Part shown: one piece after another, positions 23,701 to 35,500 of the stretch
How the letters are laid out: each line of letters begins with the position of its first letter
Position numbering within the stretch: the first letter of the stretch is position 1
From: Apostichopus japonicus
Taxonomy: Eukaryota; Echinodermata; Holothuroidea; Aspidochirotida; Stichopodidae
Length of the DNA stretch: 60,000 nucleotides
Direction: 5' to 3'
NCBI RefSeq assembly: GCF_037975245.1
Contig: NC_092568.1
Span: forward strand, 17,381,001 to 17,441,000
Position numbers and translations under genes: made by a program
Notes under the pieces: generated by a model
Seen by the model: the letters and a program-made list of their open reading frames with translations, nothing else
What the model was told of the DNA's origin: nothing
The model's database searches: none

Positions 23701-26700
23701 AGGTCTGTTCATAATTATGTGATACATTGTTAATTCACACTTTCCGCCACCTGTCAACACAAACTATCAAACTATCACAATTTTTACTTTTTCTCATTAC
23801 AGTCTTAGTTTCTATTACCTGTATCCAATCCTTGTAGACTTTAAGAGCCTTTCTGACAGCAGTGGCCTCACTCATAGGGAGCAGAAATCCCTATCAAAGA
23901 AAATGATAAAAAAAAAAAGAAGAAAGTGGCATAAAGGAAGTTAGAGCTCAAGTATATCTACAGGGAAGTACCACTGGCACTTCAAATGTAAACTGCAGAT
24001 ATATAAAGAAATTGAGAAATTTGCTTGTTGTCTTTTACAGCTCCTCGAGGTATACAAAATATTAATACTGGGAAAGAGGAAATAAATTTTGCGCATGGCT
24101 TGTAATCCTGAGTCACTGTTTCGAATCGTGTTCTGGCCATAAATTTTCTTTGCTCTTACTTACTTTGTTTTCATTTCCTAGTCAGTTTTTGTTCTTCATT
24201 TACTAACATAAAATGTTACCACAGTAAGGTTACCATGACTGGTTTCACATCCTTATTAATATGGCAGTGACTTTTCTTTTGCAGGGCAAATTTTTAACCG
24301 GTGTACAAGACCACCGAATTTCTGTTCGGACAACCAAATCAGTTCTGGAGGTTTTCTGATGACTGCATTTTAACTACTAGATACCACCAAAAACATAAAA
24401 ACGATAGATTGGTATCGCCTTCCATTCACTTTGAAGATACTGAAATATAGAAAACAAACACAAATGGTAGGCCCAAATGGGAGTTTTACTTGCATAAAGC
24501 TGCTGTTCTATTCAGCAAACCTGTACATCTCTCCTACAGTGTACGTGTTGGTCATTCTTAGTCATATTGCTAAAGTTTTAAAAAATTTTTAAAAGTAAGT
24601 AGCAGTCTTGGAAACTTGCTGACTAACTTTATGTTCATTCAACGACATATCAATTGCTTCCTGATGATCTGAGGACTTTTACTACAAAGTTGACATTAAG
24701 TTTACTGGAATAAAAGACTGTCACAACCATAGCTTACCTGTCTGTGGACTTCTATTACAAAGCTGACATTAAGTCTACTGGAATTAAAGATCTGTAAACA
24801 ATCATAGCTTAACTGTCTGAGGACTTCTATTACAAAGCTGACATTAAGTCTAATGGAATATAAGACTGTCACAACCATAGCTTACCTGTCTGAGGACTTC
24901 CACTGCAAAGTTGACATTAAGTCTACTGGAATAAAAGACTGTCACAACCATAGCTTACCTGTCTGTGGACTTCTATTACAAAGCTGACATTAAGTCTACT
25001 GGAATTAAAGATCTGTAAACAACCATAGCTTACCTGTCTGAGGACTTTTACTACAAAGCTGACATTTAGTCTACTGGAATAAAAGACTGTCACAACCATA
25101 GCTTACCTGTCTGAGGACTTTTACTACAAAGCTGACATTAAGTCTACTGGAATATAAGACTGTCACAAGCATAGCTTACCTGTCTGAGGACTTCTACTAC
25201 AAAGCTGACATTAAGTCTACTGGAATATAAGACTGTCACAACCATAGCTTACCTGTCTGAGGACTTCTACTACAAAGCTGACATTAAGTCTACTGGAATA
25301 TAAGACTGTCACAAGCATAGCTTACCTGTCTGAGGACTTCTACTACAAAGCTGACATTAAGTCTACTGGAATATAAGACTGTCACAAGCATAGCTTACCT
25401 GTCTGAGGACTTCTACTACAAAGCTGACATTAAGTCTACTGGAATATAAGACTGTCACAACCATAGCTTACCTGTCTGAGGACTTCTACTGCAAAGTTGA
25501 CATTAAGTCTACTGGAATAAAAGACTGTCACAACCATAGCTTACCTGTCTGAGGACTTCTACTGCAAAGCTGACATTAAGTCTACTGGAATAAAAGACTG
25601 TCACAACCATAGCTTACCTGTCTGAGGACTTTTACTACAAAGCTGACATTAAGTCTACTGGAATATAAGACTGTCACAACCATAGCTTACCTGTCTGAGG
25701 ACTTCTACAACAAAGTTGACATTAAGTCTACTGGAATAAAAGACTGTCACAACCATAGCTCTAGCAGCATCCACCAACTCTTTCTCCGCCACACCCTGGA
25801 AGTCCAGCTCCTGTGATTGGTCACTGTTGGTCAGTGTGGCATTGAGGCTGTTTTCATCTTTGTATGATACGTCCAGGTGCCTCTCCAGAGAGTCTTCCCT
25901 CGAATCCTGCCTCTCTTCAGCCCCTTCCTCCTCCTCATCTTCTTCCTCGTCATCTGTTTTGGTATCATTTTTGTGTCTACTGGGGGTGGGGGGAATGAGG
26001 ACTGGTGATATCTTATATTAACAATAAATCTGACAATTCTAATCAATTAATTCAAATCAAATTTCAAATCATATCAAATTCAAATCAAAATCAATCATAA
26101 TCAAAATCAATTCAATTCAAATCAAATCAATTAATTCAAATCACTTGTTTTACCAACAATATTATTCTTTATTGCCAACCTTCAATCCTTATGAATAATT
26201 ATTATAAAACCTCAAGTTTAAACATCAATAATCTGCGGTTTCAAACATTTTCAAGACAATCGATCTATCAAATAACCGATGAAACCACAGAAATCCTTCT
26301 ACAGGTCATAGACGCGAGCACAATTGTTTAATAATATCCTGTGGTATACACAATCTCATTTAGGGTTAATTTATGCATGATGATGATGAAACTTACAATG
26401 CGGGCTTTCTGTTCTTCTTGGTGGTGATGAAGCTGACCACCCACTGTATGACACTGACTTTACACGATGCCACCAGGGCGGATACCATACCATCCTGCCT
26501 ATCCTTCAGGGAGTGTGGTATAGTCAGATCTGGGATACCTTCAGTAGATCAACCAAAAATTAAATAAATAAATATTTTAAATGAATAAATAAAATGAATA
26601 AGTAAATAGATAGATAAATAAACAAATAATAAATAAATAAATAAAATGAAATATAAAAGGAGTAGAGGCAAAGATACAAATAAGAAACACTTCTTGGGCA

Positions 26701-29700
26701 TTTATTTTACAAAAATGGCCACCCATGTGCATAAATGGGGACCTGCAAAGAAAATTTTAAATATAGTTTGTGGCTGCAGCCTATGGGAAGTCCCCCCAGG
26801 GGACACGTACACGTGGTGCACTACAGTGCTCCCAAAGCAACTGTTTGAGTTGTTTACACTTGGGTGTTTGGGTGTGAAGAGTTACCAATGACCAAGGATT
26901 AATTGATGTAAAGACAAGTGAGAAGGCCTTGCTTGATACAAGACTGTACACTCACAACTTTAGTATGTTTTTTTTAACAATACCTTACCTGTTCCCCCCC
27001 CCCCCCACCCCCACTATAAATGCAATTTTTTCATCTATCAGTCCAACAAATTCAATAACATTACGTATTGAGTCCTGAAGAATCCAGATTCATATCATTA
27101 TAAGTCTCACAGGGAATAGTTTTCATTGCATCTTCCACTTTATACCCTCTGCTGACATTAAAACAGCTAAGTTTATCAAACTGACCAGGTCAGTGTCAAA
27201 GTGACACCAGTCACCCAAACATTATCGCCAGGCTTGAAAAAGACCTGGCAATACTTGTTCATAAGTTTACATTATGATAGTTTCACCTTTGTTTTAAAGG
27301 AAATATGCCTGAACATAAAAAATTACACGACAAGCTGCCCAGGATCTCCTAATATAGAGTTAGCGTACGTAAATCATGATTAACTGAAATAAAATTAGTC
27401 ATGCCTCGCTTGTGTTTGATGTGATTACGAGGTTCTTGATTTCCACTCGGCTAGACGTTACAACAGACAGTAATATGCAATATTACACAACAAGGCAGTG
27501 AAAGGAAAACTGCATGATGAAGACCATAGACAAACTAAGTCTTCAGATAAATGTTGCTGACTAGAAGACATCCGTTTTAATGTGTGCCTTCAACTGATGA
27601 AAACCATGGCTATAAATAAGGTAGCTACACCTCTTGAAGATATGACACTCAATAATTAACCATTTTGAATTTTGTTTTATTAATTAATGAACTTTAACTA
27701 ATTAAACTGTTTTTCTCTCTCACAATACACGTTTCCTTTTTGGAAGTGGTGTCACTTATGCATGCATCCAATCAATTAAAAATGATGACATTTAATTTGC
27801 CCAACCCCTCTTTTTGATGAAGAAATGGTAAATACTTATGAAATTTTTCACATTTGAAAAAAAAATTAAAAAATGCAAATTTTCATCCAAACTGCATCTA
27901 GCAAGTGCATATGAGACTTCACAACAGCAATTAATTCCTGTGCATTCAAAATCATAGCCTGAAAAAAAAACTTACACAGAAAACCATTCAGAATAGAAAT
28001 CACTATCAAAATACATGCAATTATGCTGCAAATATTCAACAGAAACAGTCAGTCACATAAATTTCTTCCCTATGCTTTTAAATGTTTTCATAGAATCATT
28101 TCAGCACCTACCACATGAACAAAATCCTTAAACTGTCAACATGCAGGTCTTCGGCTCCTTAATCAATATTGATTTATCGATAAAACATTGGCTTTTAAAT
28201 TTTTTTTTTCACATTCTTGTAATGTCTGCAGAATTCAAGCGGGCTATCATAAATTTCACATTGCCAAAATACGTTTGAATGTGATACATTACCGTGGAAG
28301 GATTTATACAGGCTTGTGGAAGTATCAAACTCTGGGAAGATAGTTGGTAGGTAAAACCTCTTGAAGCAAGTCAAAAGAAAGATAAAGGCATTCTCGCTTC
28401 TTCGGTCGTTGTCCCATTCCATCCGGCAAACCTATAACAGAAAAGAAAGAAACTTAACAAAATGAAGAAATTCTGATTTTAGTCTTTCTGTCTTTTCTTA
28501 AGTTAAATCAATTTTATGACATGTATATTCATTATATAATTTGCATGTTTTGTCATTTTTTATCTTTTTCAATGTTGCCCTTTTGAAATATTTCTTTACA
28601 CTGTTCAATATGCAAAGCAAGGTTTTTTTTATTCACTCTTGAGTCTGTAACATTTTGGTTCAACGACGTCACATGACTTGTAACATTAAATATTCCTTTA
28701 GATGAGAAATAATTCAGGTAATTCTTTTCGTCTGGAATCTCAAGATGCAAAAGTAAGTGCCTTAAAACCATCTGACGCATGCATCTTTAGTAAGAATTAA
28801 TTGGTACTTAAGGGAAAATTTGTCAGTCTTGAGGATAGAGAAAATATTGACTTCAATATGGTGCCCATCTAAATATGGTATTAAATTTTTTTTTTTTTTT
28901 TTTTACCTTAAACTCATTGAACCAGAATTAGGAATGAAATATAAGGTTGCTCTATCACTGACATAATTTTTTTCTACTCCACATAAATGGCGAATGGAAT
29001 GTTAAAATCTCTCCCTTTGCTGTTTTTTTACATGACCAGATAATTCAATTGAAAAAAAATATTTGCAACTATATTTTGGCAGTAGATAGTCAATTGGCTA
29101 ACAATTGTTTCTCTTTTCAATATGTTCCAGAGCTTCGTGTACGGAAACATACAGTCATAGTGTGTCTGACCAAGAAGATCTTTCAGATGAATTCTTTCCC
29201 TGTCAATAGATTATTGAGAATTGGTGAATCGTTCTGATGTCCGAGTCCTGGTTATTAATAGCTTCATCCATTGTTGGTGGGATTGATTTTTTTTTTTAAA
29301 CGAAACACTGCCTTTATCACATTTTTGACGATCCTCAATCAATACCTAGGCTTTGAAATGGTTTCCAACCATGACTGATAAATATCAACAAAATTATAAA
29401 TTAAACAATTGAGAATTAAAAACTCTATACTTCTAAATATCACTCCATTTGATTATTTTTGGACTGGTCATATTTTTAAATATTGTGAATGATCCAACAA
29501 GTTTATATATTATTTTCTAGATTATTCTTGCAGATATTCCAGAGACCATTTAAAGAAGGTCCTGTTTAGAGAATGAAAGACTCCTAGAGGGGAACATCTT
29601 TCAATCACCCGAGCACACTTGATGCAAGTCGGCAATGTATATTGTTCTTTGAAAAGTGAGCTCACAACAATACACAATACGCAGTGTCAGATGAGTGCAT

Positions 29701-32452
29701 TGTCATTTTAATAGGCGGTTGGAGACAATGCCACAACCAACCATTGTCAAATCATCTTCACTGGCTAAATGATTGCTGTGTCTCCATTCTCTCCATCCTC
29801 CCTGATCTTGCACTGTTACTCTATCTGTTACTTTAATACAGTTCACACACAAACACTTCAACTGTTATATTTTGTAATATCATTTTCACTTCTAAAAGCA
29901 TAGCTCACAAATACAGCAATATTCAGTAATTTATGTATTTATGGCTGAATGGAATTATTTAACTGGTACTTTCAAATTCAAAAATATTGCAAAGCTGATG
30001 TTATTTACTTCAAGAGATGCAATGGGTTACATCCCACAGACGGGGCATATTTTTATAATCAGAGGGTACCAGAGTCATTTTGGACAAACTGATGCTTTAC
30101 ATATTACAAAAATTGCTGGGATTTTGTTATTTTGCATCATGAGACTCAAGGTGTATACACCCTACAGTAAGGTAGATTGCCAGTCAATTTTGTCCATCTG
30201 ATGCCTCCACATCGCAAATACTGCAAGGAATTTGTTTATTTTTTTGGGCATCAAGAGATGCTATGGGATATACTCCTTCCGAAGTATGCATAATACTGCT
30301 AATATTTCAATCAAACTTTTACCAGTGCAAGTAAATAGAGTCTTGTTCAGTTTAAAAATGACAGAACAAACTGTAACAATAACTACGAATGAAATACAAC
30401 ACTTTACATGAAGGACAAAGAATGTAACACAAACTTGATCAAATTAAAATGAGCAAACAGACAGACAGACAGACAGACAATCAAGCAGTATGACAGACAT
30501 GTAAAGTAACAGTGATGTAAATCTGGAAATGCTTTTCAATGATAGGCTAAGAACCACCCTGCACTGCTAACCTTCAATGAAGAGGTAATTCTTACTAGAA
30601 GATAAGTTACAACACCTGACAAGTCAATTCTAGCCTGGCCTTCTTTTGAGGCAAACTGAGCCCTTGAAAGTTTATTCGTTGACTGATGCTATTATAACCC
30701 TGCACCTCTAGCAATCAATGTAAGCATAGTTCTAAACCAAACACTCGAAAACACCAAACACTCAACAACACCTGACCAGTCCATCCTAGCATGGCCTACT
30801 CTTGATGCAAAATGAGCACTTCATCTTATATATATGTTATCTAACACTCATTGACATATTATTGCACATTTGTCAGTTCGTTAAGGTTTTGTTCTACTTC
30901 ATCGTTGTAATCAGTCACAACTCACACAAGTACTTTATCTTCCCTCCGCCCCCCTCCCCCACTGGATCCACACCAGTGTATGCATTAGAATGCGCTATTG
31001 TGGGATTCCCGCAATTTAGATTTTATCAGGCTTTGTTGATTTTTGTAAGGAGTAATGTGATTGGTCAAACTTTCCAAAAAGAAAACACTGGCTTTGTTAG
31101 TGCAGCACTGCACAGTGTGTATTGTGTATAATGGTCGACCATATGTACTGCACTGTATGTACCATATGTGTGCTAAAACTCGGTACTGGCATATGTACGT
31201 ATGTTTTAACTACTAAAAATCTTGAAACCCACCCCCCCCCAAAAAAAATGGGTACTCAAAGGCACGAAAAGCTGCAAACATGGTTACTAGGAGGTTGCTA
31301 CAAATGGAGTGATGTTCTGTATTATGAACTGAATTGAGAATATTTCTGTGAAAATATGTTAAAACTACAGTACCCAATAAGTCAACTTCAATTATGATAA
31401 TAATCTCAAGATAAAAGACAATATCTGAACTGTCATTGATGAAATTAATTTATCTCTTCAAACTTTTTTGAACACAAGAAAATTTTAATGACAGATGTCA
31501 CCTACCTCCAGGTCTTAAAATGAAAAAAAAAGAACATAATAATAATAATAGGCAGTGATATGCATGCACCGATGGTATTTACTCTCACCTTCTTTTGGCA
31601 AAAATCAAGAATCAAAAATGCAAATTAGGAAATCAATTAAATAAAAAAAATGATTGGACATCATTCCTTGTCCCACTTACCTGTAATGATATAACACAAC
31701 TAAATGTAGCTGGCAATTAAGGGGGTGAAGAAAATGGGTGAAACCTTAATGTGCAAAAAAAAAAACTTGTGCTTTCAGAATAACCAAATCTGCCCTGGGG
31801 TCGCCTTATTTTTCTCATTTTCAAACCAAGCTATTGACCAGAGAATGGCCAATAATACAAGTGAGTCCATGTATAAACTTGTATACACAGCTGCCACCAA
31901 GTATACACTACCCAAGAAAGGATCAAGAGCGGTTTCATGCATCTGACCACAAGTTTACCCATGTGCATATTCCATTTCTTGACTATTTTCTACCTTAATT
32001 TAAGAAATATATTTGCCAAATTTGACTTATATTTATGTATTATTATTACTAATTTGTTTTAAAACTGAGTATACAAAAAATGTATACATATATACCAGCA
32101 CTTCACGAGTTACTGAAGTCGTTGTCGACACCATGTCATTCCAAGGACTAACACAAAGTCTCATAACATGTGTCATTACACATAATGTCAGGTTAGTGTC
32201 TTCAGATTACAACTTGGAATCAGTAAAATTAGTAAAAATTTGTGAGTCAAGGTATAATAATTATTAAGTTAAACAGCCGAAAGATTTACAAGATACGGCT
32301 GTTCACAGAGAGATCTAGGGCATTCTAAGTGAAAACTTGATGAAAAAGGTAGAATTAAACTGAAATAGATACTCTACAATTCCGGTGAAATACTGTAAAT
32401 GGTTATCAGAATAAAGGCAGGAAAGGATGTAGTAGTGCACTATACTGACATT

Positions 32453-32503
<51 letters not shown>

Positions 32504-35500
32504 TATGGAGGGTGTGTGATAAATAAGAGATATTAGATGGGCCGTTGGGACTATAATAGCCGAGTTCTCTACTACTAGAAACGAACTGTTACCATCAAGA
32601 GTAAACAGATGACTGACTGGTATGGATGTGTTAGAGTCACTATTACGACTGAGGACAAACACCTACATGGTTTGCGATGCACTTAACTTCCTCGTTGTAC
32701 AAATGGAAACAAATACCATGGGTCTTTGGGTTGTAAAGGTCATCATTCTTTACCTCTTCCCTGCACCTCTTTGTATCTGTGGCGTTTCCATCATTTTGAG
32801 TTTTGTAAATGTCTTACAAAAATTTGCCCACGGAATGAAAAAAAGAAATTGTACCTCTCTTTTTTATGTCAAAGTTTCCTAGATGTGATGGGTTCAATAT
32901 ATGTGTTGTACTTAACAATAATTAGGGCAATGAAGGGTAAAATGACTACAAATGATAACTTTTTGAACCCAAAGTTTCACAGAGCACTGTACTGTTCCTC
33001 TTTAATACCCCATAGTGAAGGAGTCACAATTTTGTATAATTTTATAGAATGCCCAAGACGGAGAAGTTACACACTGTATTAAGTACGTCGGCAGGTGGGA
33101 GGGGGGGTGGGGGTTGTTTACACATTTCCAGACAAAAATAATTTAAAAAAAATTGAAGTTGAAGGTCCAAAGATCTTTAGGCATCTCACTTCTAAATACA
33201 TGCTAATTTAGTAATTGTAGAACCAAACAATGTTGATTTTTACTCAGCAAAATTTCATGTCATTCCCGCTATTCCAAGAGTAAAGGAATGAACCATCTTC
33301 AGATGCCACACTAGACATTATTATTTATTGCGGTCATGCAAATGATTAGGCTGGGATGCAAGGGAGTTGGACACGAGAGCCTTTTTGAGTGTCGTCCAAA
33401 AATGACACAGTTGGAGATTTTATGACAGTCAGTCCCCTTTCACCTCACCCTCTTTCGGGCAACGACATAAGAGAATATGGACCAGTTGATCTGATCGAGA
33501 TTTTATGTTATGGATCATGACACTGCAAATGTTGAATGGTAGGTGAGAATAAGAAGATGCAGAATTGTATTAAAATTATACCTACCCTGTGAATCATCAA
33601 CGACTGGCCGAACAAAAAGGAAAAAACAGAATGAGGGAGATATAGTACGCATGACGTTATTAACAACATCCATTATCGAAGAACAACTGACTACCGCAGG
33701 GGTAAACACTTCACAATTATTGAAAAAGAAAACAAAATTCTACTCACAATAAATTACAGAACCAAGTACGGAAATATACCAGTTGTTTCTATACATTAAT
33801 GCACAAAGAACCAGCATCATAAACTTTCTATCACCACTTCAAAAAAGAACAATAATAAAATTTACTACACGATAATTACTTGAAATATAAAACCCTGCAA
33901 CTCTATGCAACTTGGTATTAATCTGAAAGCAGATTTTTGAATCCAGAGCAAAATAAATTCCAGAAATTTCGGTATATTACCGAAAATAAGAATGCAATTT
34001 CTCAAACTAAGACGACCTCCAACATTTTGTCAAAGAATCGCTCCCAATCAGGGAAAGGAGCCATGATTTCATAGAGTATTGAAAATGTTGTCACTGCCAC
34101 ATTTTCCACATTAATTAGCATAAGTAACACACAAGCAATCCCAAAGTGGAAATTTTCACACTTTTGAACTATTTCTGTCATCATCATGAAATAAAACTTC
34201 ACCAGCCAAAATGTTAACAAACTTTATTATCATGGGAATCATTTTTGCGAAGAACACTGAAATTTACCAACACAGATGCAAAAATTTTGCTTAAAGCTAA
34301 CACAATGGAACAAAGAAACACAAGAAGAGAAGATTAAACAGATATCATAGAAGATACATCGTGCAACACTTTCAACAACATTTCAACAACCATTACTAAA
34401 GAACGTCATCCATTTTAGTGTGTACGTATTCTCTGTAATGCCTTAGATACAGGGCTATGAATCTCACCTCAGCGACACTGTATCGTAACAAGGACTCTAA
34501 CATTACTTTGGTCAGGTTCTCCGGCTGCTTCTCTCCCGGCTGCTGAGGGATGATGGGTTGCACTTCTGTCTCCTCGACCGGAACTGGAAAAGAGAGAGAA
34601 ATACTAACCATCATCGACTCTAGAAGGGTAATGACAGGTAATGCACGTCTTAGAGTGTACTCCCTGTAATGAGGGTCACAGTATTACCGATCACTCAGTT
34701 GGCACGATTCTTTTGTAACAAGGTGAGTTCATATCATGCTTCAAAGCAATTGTACTGACAGTATGAGTAGTATGAATTTTGTCATGATTTCTTTCAGATA
34801 AAGATAGAGAACTTTACGTACTGTCGATACGAGTGCTTTGAAGCATGATATGAGAGGATAGTTATAGAGTGGTATTAGCATTGGAAAATGATCTAGACAG
34901 GCTGGTTGGGACAGTGCCATCTATTTAGGTACTTTCGTGTCACGCATCAAGCACTCGTCTGATAGTTTGAACACTACGAATAATACTTTTGTATGAGAAA
35001 AGTACGGAACTGTTCATACTGTCAGTATGAGTGTATTGGAACATGATTGAAAACAAAGTATAGAGTGGTATTAGCAATGAGAAATGCACCTTATACTGTA
35101 GACTGTTCTAGACATATATTACATACAGAGTGTTCTCACTGTGTGGACACAGGCAAAGTGAGAAATGGAGAGAAGTCTAACCTTCAGAATTGGATATGAC
35201 CTTTGACCCCTGCACCATCACCCCTTCCAAAGAAGTTCCTTGAAGTTCCTCCGGAGGGGGGAAGTTTGGAACCAGAGTGGCATATATGAGGTAGCACTCA
35301 TGACTAGAATTGTTCTGAAGGACTTGGAACCAGAGAAGGAAGAGACGCATCCCATCCAGACGAACCTGACAAGGAGAAAAACAGAAGATCAAAAATTAAA
35401 TAATAATGGTAACCATAGAAACTAAATAATAAATGATCATAATACACCATTCTTATGTAGTGCACCACACACTTAATTCTGAAATAAAAAAAAGAAAAAA

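Larger units (their letters stand above)
28432..34467. other. 6.0-kb intron between exons 5 and 6
   Basis: Contains a T run (28888-28906), an imperfect 110-bp-scale tandem repeat (29980-30290), a (CAGA)n run near 30456-30479 and a TA microsatellite (32456-32500). Several ORFs of 70-120 codons are present but none shows a domain or splice context. Confidence 0.6.

Noticed and set aside
24660-25765. CRISPR-like array
   Set aside because: Units are contiguous exon-derived copies with no repeat/spacer alternation, in a eukaryotic intron.
25831-26046. 71-codon minus ORF over exon 8
   Set aside because: Same strand but wrong frame; the true frame is fixed by exon 7 and exon 9 phases and gives the acidic tract and L-N-V-N-F motif.
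32315-32662. 115-codon minus ORF with an Ile-Tyr run
   Set aside because: Driven by the (TA)n microsatellite.
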